Origin: Tribonema minus
Lineage: Eukaryota > Sar > Xanthophyceae > Tribonematales > Tribonemataceae
Assembly: GCA_017506865.1 (NCBI GenBank)
Contig: JAFCMP010000090.1
Location: 682,001 to 746,000, forward strand
Reading direction: 5' to 3'
DNA length: 64,000 nt
The notes below the pieces were generated by a model. That model searched no databases and had not been told where the DNA came from. It saw nothing but the letters and a program-made list of their open reading frames with translations. Within the stretch, counting starts at the first letter, position 1, and each line of letters opens with the position of its first letter. Position numbers and translations under genes: made by a program. This document shows positions 37,520 to 45,348 of the stretch, in pieces.

Positions 37520-39140
37520 CTGCGGCATGGTTGCAGCGCAGACGACTGCACAAACGGTCGCGCTGTCAGGGCTGACCAGTGGCGTCACTTACTACCTCTG
37601 GGTTCGCGCACTCACTGCCGGGGTGTACACTAACTTGATGAGCAGTGGCACACAGATGACTACCACCATAGCACCTTCTGGTGGTTCAATCAGCCTTCAG
37701 TCAGTGAGTGTGAGAACAGCATCTGTGACAGTGTCGATTGCCACCCTAGGAACTGATGCCACTTACGCCTACTTTATCAGTTTCTCTCTCAGCAACTCAG
37801 CTGGTGCGACCATGACAGACTGTGGCGCAGCCGCAGCGCAGAGTGCACCGCAGACGATTACATTGACTGGCCTCACTCAAGGCACTACTCACTACCTGTG
37901 GGTTCGTGCCAGAAAGATAGGGCCGGGCACTTATACTGTCCTGTCAGCAACAGGATTAGTGTGCACCACTGCAACACCAGCAATCATAGCAGGCGCAGTG
38001 ACCAGCGCACAGGCCTATGGTGCTGATGATGGTTATATCGGCGCCACATCCATGGCTTATGCAGTGCCGCCCGTTGTTTACACGTGGTCATCCTCTGCGG
38101 GGGCTACTACCATTGTGAATCAAGATGGATCACCAAAAGTGGGTTTAAAGGCGGGTAGCTACACTGTCGCGGCGGTAGATGCTATAGGCTCATCTGCATC
38201 CTACACTTACACTGTGACACAGCCTATCAGAGTGACACTGTCAACGACTCCCTGCAGTGCGTACGATGCCAATGATGGCAGCGCCACAGTATCTTTCTTA
38301 AGTGGAGGTGTGCCGCCTTATACACTGCAGTGGTCAAGCAGCACAGCACTGCCCTTGCAGAACAGCACGGCAACCTCCATCACAGCATTGGAAGCAGGTG
38401 AGTATGTCCTGACTGTGTCTGATGCTACAGTCTATAGGGCAACTGCTACTGTGACCGTGACAGAGCCTCAACAGGCACTCAGTGTCACCAGCATCACACC
38501 AATCAGCATAGCCTTGTCATGGCCTGTACCACGTGCATCAACTGGTGGTCTGTACAGCGTCAGTGCTGCACTTGAGGATGGAGGCGGAGTCGTAGCTGAT
38601 GGCTCGTTGACCACTGCAGGGTCATACACACTGATCGGACTGACACCTTCTACATCATATATTGTGAAAGTGCATAAAGTACTGAAGCGGGCGCGCAACA
38701 TAAGAAAGCCACTGGCCCAGGCAAGCGTTTCAACACTTGCAGACAGCCCGACCAATTTCGACAAGGCGCAGTATGGAGCGACGGATGGTACATATGCAAT
38801 GAAGGGGGTGAAACTGGCGAATGTGACCACAGATGTCCTCTCAATTTTTGAGCCGAACGATGTGCTCAATATCAGCACAAGAGTGACGGCCGACGCCAAG
38901 GCTACAGTTGCCAAGAACAATGACTTGTTCTCTACAAGCAAGTTTGATGCCATAGTGCTGCCATTCTCCAAGACTGGTGGCGGCGACCAGCACCTTGACC
39001 TTCTCGAGACAACGACTGGGATTGCAGCAAGTGTGTCCTATGTAGAGTCAACAGATGCGATAAAGGTCGGTGACACTGCATATCAGCAAGGCACATCGTT
39101 CTATGTAGGCAAGTACAGGGTTTCAGTGTGTGAAATATAG
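37512..39140 (+). CDS. Fibre protein, C-terminal fragment (FN3, SprB-like repeats)
   Basis: 542 codons, starting in the middle of the FN3 unit truncated by the deletion; its first Met is the MTDCG of that repeat, so this is a continuation rather than a separate gene. After one full FN3 come two SprB-like repeats (YTWSS...LKAGSYTVAAVDAIG and LQWSS...EAGEYVLTVSDA), another FN3-like unit, and a unique C-terminal domain (about 410-542) that may attach or trimerise the fibre. SprB repeats are common in bacterial gliding adhesins and giant-virus surface proteins. The stop is at 39138-39140. Confidence 0.75.
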   Translation: MTDCGMVAAQTTAQTVALSGLTSGVTYYLWVRALTAGVYTNLMSSGTQMTTTIAPSGGSISLQSVSVRTASVTVSIATLGTDATYAYFISFSLSNSAGATMTDCGAAAAQSAPQTITLTGLTQGTTHYLWVRARKIGPGTYTVLSATGLVCTTATPAIIAGAVTSAQAYGADDGYIGATSMAYAVPPVVYTWSSSAGATTIVNQDGSPKVGLKAGSYTVAAVDAIGSSASYTYTVTQPIRVTLSTTPCSAYDANDGSATVSFLSGGVPPYTLQWSSSTALPLQNSTATSITALEAGEYVLTVSDATVYRATATVTVTEPQQALSVTSITPISIALSWPVPRASTGGLYSVSAALEDGGGVVADGSLTTAGSYTLIGLTPSTSYIVKVHKVLKRARNIRKPLAQASVSTLADSPTNFDKAQYGATDGTYAMKGVKLANVTTDVLSIFEPNDVLNISTRVTADAKATVAKNNDLFSTSKFDAIVLPFSKTGGGDQHLDLLETTTGIAASVSYVESTDAIKVGDTAYQQGTSFYVGKYRVSVCEI

Positions 39141-39165
39141 GGACACCTAAGGTAAAATGGTGTAT

Positions 39166-40119
39166 TCACGGCTCAGGGCCGATGCAGCGTGCCAGGCGTG
39201 TCGAGAGAATGTGCAGCATATACTGCCTGAAATAGCCAATGTCGCAGAACTGCTTCTGATAGACGTGGCACCATGCATTCGCGCATGCAAATACGCCACA
39301 GTCCTTGTTGTTGGTCTGCTGACACTTTGCGTTTGCTAGGAACGGCTCCCGTGTGGCCATGATTGTTCCTCCACTAGGAGTGGTGGGGTACAGCATCAAC
39401 AGCAGCTCATGCATATCCTCCATCTGTGCTTGACGCTGTGCACCAGGTGGTGTGGAAGCAGAGCACAAGCTGTCGTACACAACTAGCTCTTGTTGCTTTC
39501 GGTCGACGATGTACACCACCCAGTGAGACTCGTGGCAAATGGGGATAACGAGGAGGTCAGCACCCTCCAATGCCGCAGTTTGTTTACGGACCCACCCTGC
39601 CACCATGTTGCCTCTGCGTACGGTGGGGATGAGGACTACCTTGCCGCTGCTCGGGGTGGCAATGAACACGTCGATGAACGCATCTATCGCAAAGTTGTTC
39701 AACCACTCTGTGCCGGCAAAGCGGTGGATCTCCCGGCAAGTTATGCTGTGCCCCCCACCTTCAAATATTGCAGTGCTCACATCACCGTCCAACAGGCGAT
39801 GTTCGCTCCACAACCACAACTGCCGCAGTGCCGACGCCTGGTCCTGGCTAAATTGCAAGTCAGCAAGCTGCTGAGGGAGCTTCTTGAAGCTCAGCACGGC
39901 TAACCTGTTGCGACATTTCTTCCTGCGCTGCATCCTCTTCCCCTCATCGCATGCACTCCCCCCCGCTCCTCCACTGCTGTCATCACTATCGATGTCCAGC
40001 ACTGCACCCGCAGGGGCAGCCATGACCCGCTCTCCTGAGCTACCGCTGCTCCTGCTACTGCCTGTCGCGGCGCCTGTCTCCTGGACTACCACGGCAGCTG
40101 CATCCGTTTGCTTCGCCAT
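39166..40119 (-). CDS. Ulp1/SENP-like cysteine protease (C48 family)
   Basis: The 317-residue protein has a disordered acidic/basic N-terminus (1-80) and a C48 domain: TEWLNNFAIDAF (Trp139), HWVVYIVDRKQQ with His199, VVYDSL with Asp216, and QTNNKDCGVFAC with oxyanion Gln268 and nucleophile Cys274. The catalytic set is complete. It likely cleaves SUMO- or ubiquitin-like conjugates, or processes virion polyproteins as in adenain-like relatives. The frame stays open 37 codons upstream of the ATG with coding-like residues (TDPFTLSDDEDCDGG, SGKRKY) and an in-frame TGCAG|G acceptor, so a 5' exon may be missing from this call. Confidence 0.85.
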   Translation of the reverse strand: MAKQTDAAAVVVQETGAATGSSRSSGSSGERVMAAPAGAVLDIDSDDSSGGAGGSACDEGKRMQRRKKCRNRLAVLSFKKLPQQLADLQFSQDQASALRQLWLWSEHRLLDGDVSTAIFEGGGHSITCREIHRFAGTEWLNNFAIDAFIDVFIATPSSGKVVLIPTVRRGNMVAGWVRKQTAALEGADLLVIPICHESHWVVYIVDRKQQELVVYDSLCSASTPPGAQRQAQMEDMHELLLMLYPTTPSGGTIMATREPFLANAKCQQTNNKDCGVFACANAWCHVYQKQFCDIGYFRQYMLHILSTRLARCIGPEP

Positions 40120-40619
40120 ATACTTCCTCTTGCCAGATGCAGCAGCGCCGCCATCGCAGTCCTCGTCGTCAGAGAGTGTGAACGGATCTGTTGCAGTACC
40201 ACTTTCGACGCGCTGGAGGTTCCCTGCAGCGCAAGATGTTCAGTTGTGGGTGATTGAGCAACGGAGTGACGAAAGGTGCTGAGTCCATTTTGCCTTAAGT
40301 TGACACTATTACATAAGGCAGACGACATGATCACTGTCAGGTCAAGGGGCTCCTTTCTGACCTGGTGGTGCGTGTGCCCCATCATCGTTCACGGCGCTCA
40401 TGTCTGCGATTGGTGTGCATTGAACGCGGTACTCCTGCTGCGCCGTTTGCTGCTGCTGATATTGCTGCTGTTGTTGCTGTTGCTGCTGCTGATACTACTT
40501 CTGCCGTTGTTCTGCTGCTGTTGCTGCTGCGCTGCTGCTGCTGTGCTGCCTGTCTGAGGTCGCCTCTGCCTAACTTCAAACAAAACTTCAAACGCCTGCC
40601 ACCACAGTCAAGTACAGCC
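40120..40619. other. Intergenic region with CTG microsatellite
   Basis: Divergent gap between the Ulp1-like and USP-like genes. It includes the possible N-terminal extension of the Ulp1-like gene (40120-40228, minus) and a trinucleotide repeat at 40435-40553. No other gene is supported. Confidence 0.5.
40435..40553. repeat. (CTG)n-type trinucleotide microsatellite
   Basis: Interrupted CTG/TTG/CTT triplets dominate 40435-40553. The Leu- or Gln-rich ORFs across it arise from the repeat. Confidence 0.85.
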
Positions 40620-41841
40620 ATGCGGAGGAGTGAAAGGTTTGGCGCCCGGCAGCAGGGGGAAGGCACCAGGAATTGGGGGGAAACATGTCATTTATCTGCA
40701 GCACTGCAGCTTCTGCAGCACATCCCCAGCCTTCGCGCACTCTTTTGCGGGTAAGGGAACTTTGTTGGCCATCATGCAGACCGTCTACTGCTTGTGCGCT
40801 CTTGTACTGCTCTACAGCAAATTGTTGCATGAACCGTGTCCTTTGCATGTGCTGATGCTGCTCTTCTCACAGGCCTCACGAGACCGCGGAGAATGCTATT
40901 TATCACCATGCTCGCGCTGCTGTGGCGGGCTTAGGACTGGGGACTAGAGGCAGAGACATGGTCCAGGCAGCCATCACAGGCATGCTCGCTAGCATGGGCC
41001 TTTCAGCAGCGGAACAGGAAGATGCTGGAGTCACGCTATCCCTCATTCTAGACGCAACTCGCAAGGCTCTGAGCGTCCACGATGCAGCAATTTTTGACGA
41101 TGTGCTGGGTGTGAAGCTTTCCCTCCTCGGCCATTGCACCAGCTGTCATAGCGAGGGAGGGGATTATGCACCTAAGCCTGCATTCAGCCTGGTTGTCCAG
41201 ACACTCATCGAAGGGGACAAGCTCGGGACGGTGCAGGCGTGCGTGGACTCATATGCGTGAGGAGGAGTTGGGCGCTGCGTGCAAGACGTGCAACAACGCT
41301 CGGCGATGCGTTACCCCCCAGCTGCTGAGCCACCCCACCGTGCTGGTCATTCACCTGAAGAGGACGAAATGGAACACAGCCAAGATGGAGGCAGAGAGGA
41401 TCACACATGCCGTAGAGGTGAGAACATCGAGGATGCTACCCCAACGGTGCATTTGCCAGCTTGCACTAGTGTATCATAATCTCTTAGCTGTAAGCAGTTT
41501 CTTGACACTGTCATGACACAAAATCACACACTACATCTTGCTCTGCCTGCTCCTACCTGCTTTTCATCTTCTATATGCAGGCCAATCTCATGGTGCGCGT
41601 CCCTGCAGCCCAAGGGCCACTCACGTACAATCTTTCCGGAGTCATCTACCACGCAGGGCGTGGCAAAGACGCCACGTCGGGGCACTACTTTACTGAAATC
41701 AGGGTGGGTGACCAGTGGTTCATGTATGATGACGAGCACATTATGCTTTCCCCGAACTGGCACCATGCCATCAAGCCGCCCATGCGCAGGCAGAGATCGT
41801 ACAAAGGCGGGCTTGTGGCTGTAGCTGTCTACACTCGCTGA
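40620..41841 (+). CDS. Ubiquitin-specific protease (USP, C19), three exons
   Basis: Exons 40620-40750, 40873-41417 and 41581-41841, about 312 codons. Cys box RNWGETCHLSAALQLLQHIP has nucleophile Cys23 in exon 1. Exon 2 carries CTSCH and CKTCN zinc-binding pairs typical of the USP fingers, and PTVLVIHLKRTKW. Exon 3 carries NLSGVIYHAGRG and the His box SGHYFTEI, then WFMYDDEHI with the catalytic Asp. Both introns have GT-AG ends and join the frame exactly. Exon 2 has a +1 break near 41250 (ACVDSYA-stop versus REEELGAACKTC); one extra base would explain it. The enzyme should remove ubiquitin from proteins. Confidence 0.8.
40751..40872 (+). other. Spliceosomal-type intron 1 of the USP gene (122 nt)
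   Basis: Donor GCGG|GTAAGG, acceptor CTTCTCACAG|GCC with a pyrimidine-rich tract. It is phase 2, and splicing joins LFCG to PHETAENA in frame. Confidence 0.75.
41418..41580 (+). other. Spliceosomal-type intron 2 of the USP gene (163 nt)
   Basis: Donor GAG|GTGAGA, acceptor TTCTATATGCAG|GCC after a long pyrimidine tract (41537-41573). It is phase 0 and separates HAVE from ANLMVRV, a normal position within the USP fold. Confidence 0.75.
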
Positions 41842-41974
41842 GACGTGTAATTGATGCTGGTTCCACGCGCAGCAGTGTGCCATCGTGGTGTGCGACATGT
41901 ACGCAGGCGCAAGAGATTGCATGCAATAGTTGCATAAATACAGGTGAAAATTTTGTGGAGACTCTGTCAGAGAA

Positions 41975-42313
41975 ATGTCCATGCTGCCCGGTGTATGCGA
42001 TGCTGTATCCTCCACATCACAGAGGCAAGGCAAGTGCAAGGTTTGCGGCATTGACGTTCGCGGTGGCAAAGGTCAACTCTGCAGGAAACATGAGGCTGAG
42101 CAGCAGCTCATGATGCTCGAAGCAAAGAGGGCAATGCTCGCAAATGAAGTGATGCGAGTAGAGCGTGAGCATGTAAATCAGCAGTGGCAGGAAACCTGTG
42201 AGATGCGGCGACAAGCTTGTGCTAGTGCAGTAATGCGAGCCAGAGCTGAGAGACTTGCGGAGCTGACAGCGTTGGTCAATGCTAGAGGCGCAGGATGTGT
42301 TGGCCAGAAATAA
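41975..42313 (+). CDS. Zinc-motif/coiled-coil small protein
   Basis: 112 residues from an ATG. CKVCGIDVRG...LCRKHE gives C-x2-C-x11-C-x2-H at about 21-40, followed by a single long charged helix (45-105) likely to dimerise. It sits between the USP and GIY-YIG genes on the same strand; its end may overlap the GIY-YIG frame by 19 bp if that gene starts at 42295. Function unknown; nucleic-acid or protein binding is plausible. Confidence 0.6.
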   Translation: MSMLPGVCDAVSSTSQRQGKCKVCGIDVRGGKGQLCRKHEAEQQLMMLEAKRAMLANEVMRVEREHVNQQWQETCEMRRQACASAVMRARAERLAELTALVNARGAGCVGQK

Positions 42314-42339
42314 TATCGGGTGATACTCAGCAGTTCTTG

Positions 42340-42783
42340 ATGAGCCACTACTGCTACGCGTTGTGCAATGAAAGTGGACGAACATATGTAGGCTATACTG
42401 TATGCCCTGCCAGGCGTATCAGGCAGCACAACTCAGACATTAAAGGCGGAGCGAAAGCGACAAGAGGACGAGGCCCGTGGCGGTTCATATATGTAGTTGA
42501 CTGCATAGACTATTCTGCAAGTGATGCACTGTCTCTAGAGTGGCACATCAAGCACCCTGCCAAAGGAATTGGCAGGCGAGGTGCACAAGCCAGGATAAAA
42601 GCTCTGCATTGTGCAATGCTACGCCCCAAGTTTGTGAGCAAACCTTGCCGCGTGCATTTGATGACTGACTTTGCTCGTCATCAGTTATTGCTGTCAGATT
42701 TAGATGTGCACGTGACTGACACTATTGCCAACAGAGCTGCAGTATCTTCTGCAGAAATGCACCATTTGAGTCAATCATTATGA
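42340..42783 (+). CDS. GIY-YIG endonuclease, SLX1-like
   Basis: From the ATG at 42340 (147 residues; an earlier ATG at 42295 overlaps the previous gene). CYALCN...TYVGYT gives the GIY/YIG strands, PARRIRQHN supplies the conserved Arg, KGGAKATRGRGPWRFIYVV is the SLX1-style core and Glu67 in LSLEWHIKH is the metal ligand. No RING-like C-terminus is seen, so only the nuclease domain is present. Viral homologues are thought to process branched or flap DNA in replication or repair. Confidence 0.85.
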   Translation: MSHYCYALCNESGRTYVGYTVCPARRIRQHNSDIKGGAKATRGRGPWRFIYVVDCIDYSASDALSLEWHIKHPAKGIGRRGAQARIKALHCAMLRPKFVSKPCRVHLMTDFARHQLLLSDLDVHVTDTIANRAAVSSAEMHHLSQSL

Positions 42784-43208
42784 GATGCAACAAATTTGTC
42801 AAATGTCTCCTTTTCAATTCGCTTAAACCTGGACTGTAAGATGCTACTGTACAAAGTAGAGTTCTGGTAGTTGACGTGCCAAGAGGAGTCTGCTCTTACT
42901 ACGCTGCCGCGAGCTCCTTTGAAGAGTTTATATGTATGGTGCGCGTTGCAGCAGGTGTCCTGCCAAATGTACGTTTGCGACACTTGAATACACGTCGGTG
43001 ACAGTGACGTTATGTTGTCATGAAGTAGCCACTGCTGAAGATGAAATTTGTGTAGCAATTGACCTGAACTGCTGCACCTGTAAGACCTACACACACCAGT
43101 GTTTGTATACACCTGATCAACCAATGTCGAACTATGCTGGTGCAAGGTGCTGCTGAAACACGTCAAATAACCCGCATACATGGATCGCACAACACGATGA
43201 AACAGCAT
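42771..43208 (-). CDS. Hypothetical protein, N-terminal part doubtful
   Basis: 145 codons from ATG 43208. The C-terminal 55 residues (KLFKGARGSVVRADSSWHVN...) look like genuine coding, but the N-terminal 90 residues are poor in acidic residues and rich in Ser/His/Gln/Cys, as in antisense shadows. A plus-strand ORF (42932-43156) competes for that part. It may be a terminal exon of a spliced gene. It overlaps the GIY-YIG stop by 13 bp. Confidence 0.4.
   Translation of the reverse strand: MLFHRVVRSMYAGYLTCFSSTLHQHSSTLVDQVYTNTGVCRSYRCSSSGQLLHKFHLQQWLLHDNITSLSPTCIQVSQTYIWQDTCCNAHHTYKLFKGARGSVVRADSSWHVNYQNSTLYSSILQSRFKRIEKETFDKFVASHND
42932..43156 (+). CDS. Cys-rich small ORF, competing call
   Basis: 74 residues with CSRCPAKC and CCTCKTYTHQC, balanced charge (EVATAEDEICVAIDLN) and a TTTATAT element just before the ATG. 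It overlaps the minus-strand ORF at 42771-43208; I cannot decide between them. Confidence 0.3.
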   Translation: MYGARCSRCPAKCTFATLEYTSVTVTLCCHEVATAEDEICVAIDLNCCTCKTYTHQCLYTPDQPMSNYAGARCC

Positions 43209-43283
43209 GCCTTCGTCAACTGTATTACGACTACTACATTATTGTAAACACGCAAGAGACATGCGCCTTTGGTTTCGAACAAC

Positions 43284-43295
43284 GGATATAATATG
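43284..43295 (+). promoter_or_regulatory. TATA-like element GGATATAATATG
   Basis: 25-36 nt upstream of the ATG at 43320, the same spacing as other elements in the window. Confidence 0.5.
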
Positions 43296-43319
43296 TGACA
43301 AACTTCAAAAAAGCATATC

Positions 43320-43439
43320 ATGCGAACAAAGACATATGTGTCATTAGTGCTAGTCACCACAGCACTTCTTTGCATAGGCGCCATTGCATTCTATAAGAAC
43401 CACCGTAACACGTCAGACACAGAATCTCATACTAAGTAG
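43320..43439 (+). CDS. 39-residue single-pass membrane protein
   Basis: ATG at 43320, TAG at 43437-43439. Short basic N-terminus MRTKTY, hydrophobic helix (VSLVLVTTALLCIGAIAFY) and polar tail KNHRNTSDTESHTK. A TATA-like element lies upstream and another gene's element (43441) follows immediately, so it fits exactly between two promoters. Function unknown; size and layout resemble small virion membrane proteins. Confidence 0.55.
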   Translation: MRTKTYVSLVLVTTALLCIGAIAFYKNHRNTSDTESHTK

Positions 43440-43440
43440 G

Positions 43441-43451
43441 AAAATATATTG
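43441..43451 (+). promoter_or_regulatory. TATA-like element AAAATATATTG
   Basis: Same motif as at 11690-11700; 19-29 nt before the ATG at 43470, which it supports over the in-frame TTG at 43449 inside the element. Confidence 0.6.
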
Positions 43452-43469
43452 TCATGTTCAAGCGAGAGA

Positions 43470-43928
43470 ATGGACGCCCTCGTGACTGAAGCTGTTGAAC
43501 GCATAACGAAAGGCGAGTTTACACTGCGCCAGCTAAACAGAGCGATCACAAAGGAACTGGCAACAGTGCCACTTTTTGACTTTGTTATCTACAATGCCTG
43601 CTATGGAGGCCTCAACTACTCAGATGAGTTTCTAGAATTCAGTGTGACACAAAAGATTGCGTGTCGTAAGCAAAAGATGTCTGATTTCGGGAAGTTGATG
43701 GCGCAACAAGATGCTGCAGCATATGACGCATTCTTGAACTCGAAAGACCAGGGGCCGCATCCTTGTCGGAGGTGTCACTACGACGTATACGATGACATGA
43801 CTGATTATGTCAAGTACGGCCTACATTGCGCAAGTGGTGTGTTCTGTACGCTGTCGATAGCAAAGGTTCCACATTATGTTGACTGGAAAAAGTCAGAGTA
43901 TGACGGTCTGGAGAGCATTGAATACTGA
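43470..43928 (+). CDS. Conserved-looking hypothetical protein with YGG motif and CxxC
   Basis: 152 residues from ATG. YNACYGGLNYSDEF (about 43-56) resembles the YGGFSLS-type motif met in many phage and giant-virus proteins of unknown role. PCRRCHYDVYDD gives a CxxC pair and CASGVFC another, so a zinc site is possible. A nuclear or virion role cannot be assigned. Confidence 0.6.
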   Translation: MDALVTEAVERITKGEFTLRQLNRAITKELATVPLFDFVIYNACYGGLNYSDEFLEFSVTQKIACRKQKMSDFGKLMAQQDAAAYDAFLNSKDQGPHPCRRCHYDVYDDMTDYVKYGLHCASGVFCTLSIAKVPHYVDWKKSEYDGLESIEY

Positions 43929-43999
43929 GTTTCTTCGATTTAACAGTGTGAGATTGTGGCCACCAAAATATTATCTTGTTGCAAACTGTATCAGGTGGT

Positions 44000-45232
44000 A
44001 TGAGATTCCTTGCACTGTGCCTGCTGCCATTCATGCAAACGTGTGCATTAAACATGACCGCTCATGTCAGTGCAAGACATGCTGACCCTACGTGCATAAA
44101 CTCATGGCTGGAGCCGAAGACATTAGAATATTGCTGTCCGCTAGACTGTCCGAAGTGCAAGGCGACGTGCAATGGGTTCTCACGCTCAACAAGTGCGAAT
44201 GTGTTAAGGCGGTGCTGTGGCAGCATGATCAGAAAATCGAAGAAATCCTGCGAGCATAATAGTGCGCCATGTGTGGTGAACGTACAGAAGCGCTTCCCGC
44301 CTGCAGATGTCGCAACGAAAGGTGCTGAACCATGTAGGCCTGTAGCAATCGGTTTGCATGCTCAAGATCTTGATAATCAGCTAGCACCTCGCGCGATTGC
44401 GTATGGCTCTAAATTCACTGCAGTATTGCTGTTCCTACCTGTGCAGGCTTCAGCCTTTAAGTGGGACTATATTCAAGGTTACCTAGATAGAGGATATGAC
44501 GTGCACCTTGTGATTGAGTTCATGTCGAAGACCCCCCTTGATGACATCAATAACGGCCATTATGACGGCGTGCTACAGTCCTTTGCAAAAGCCGCAAACA
44601 GGTACACAGGCCGCAAGCAGGTGTACATTCGGCCCCTCCACGAACTGAACTCCAACTGGTACAGCTGGGGGGTATTTTACAAGGCACCTGATGGGAGCAA
44701 CATTCCCGTGTACCTCAACGCCTACCGTCGGGTGGTGAGTGTCATGCGGCAGAGCGCACCAGGCAAGTTTTTGTTTCAGCAGCACTACAACCCTGTGAAC
44801 TACGGCGCTGACAAGTACTTTCCGCTTAAGCAGATGTATGCAGGTGATGACTATGTAGACATGGTGACAGTGTCGGTATATAACGCCTGCGGCACAAGCT
44901 CAGTAATACTGCGCTCATTCGTGCAGGTCTTCAACACGTTTTATTATCAAATGACTGCTATTACAAATCGACCCATGGGAATTGGTGAGATAAGCACAAC
45001 CAGTTACTGCGGCGTTGACAAGCCTGCGTGGATCCGTGAAGCATGGCATCAATTGGCTATTAAGTACACCAAGGTGACTGCTGTCGACTTCTTTCTTGAG
45101 AACAAGCCCTTTGGTAAGACTTTGAAAAACTGGGACCTCAACACTCCGGCAGATGTGTCTGCCTTCTCATCAGGCTGGGCGGAATTTCGACAGGACACGT
45201 GTGAATCAGAAACGCATGCATCTGATGCTTAG
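44000..45232 (+). CDS. Secreted GH26 glycoside hydrolase
   Basis: 410 residues from the ATG 23-35 nt after AAAATATTATCTTG. The N-terminal 18 residues form a signal peptide. Residues 32-95 are Cys-rich (about 12 Cys), a possible carbohydrate-binding or disulphide module. The GH26 barrel follows: IRPLHELNSNWYSWG with acid/base Glu215 and MGIGEISTTSYCG with nucleophile Glu330. GH26 enzymes cut beta-1,4-mannan, beta-1,3:1,4-glucan or beta-1,3-xylan; the substrate cannot be told. In an alga-infecting virus it could degrade cell wall or extracellular polysaccharide for entry or release. Confidence 0.85.
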   Translation: MRFLALCLLPFMQTCALNMTAHVSARHADPTCINSWLEPKTLEYCCPLDCPKCKATCNGFSRSTSANVLRRCCGSMIRKSKKSCEHNSAPCVVNVQKRFPPADVATKGAEPCRPVAIGLHAQDLDNQLAPRAIAYGSKFTAVLLFLPVQASAFKWDYIQGYLDRGYDVHLVIEFMSKTPLDDINNGHYDGVLQSFAKAANRYTGRKQVYIRPLHELNSNWYSWGVFYKAPDGSNIPVYLNAYRRVVSVMRQSAPGKFLFQQHYNPVNYGADKYFPLKQMYAGDDYVDMVTVSVYNACGTSSVILRSFVQVFNTFYYQMTAITNRPMGIGEISTTSYCGVDKPAWIREAWHQLAIKYTKVTAVDFFLENKPFGKTLKNWDLNTPADVSAFSSGWAEFRQDTCESETHASDA

Positions 45233-45348
45233 CCAAAGGGGGCAAGACAATCGATGCTACAAAGCAAAGTTGCAGAACACACCACATTGATTACAAACAA
45301 GAAGGCACAGCAAGCACCTCTCATAAACACGCAACATGCTTTCACCAT

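Noticed and set aside
40276..40557. Leu/Cys-rich ORF across the CTG repeat
   Set aside because: Low-complexity translation of a trinucleotide repeat; no start context or conserved character.
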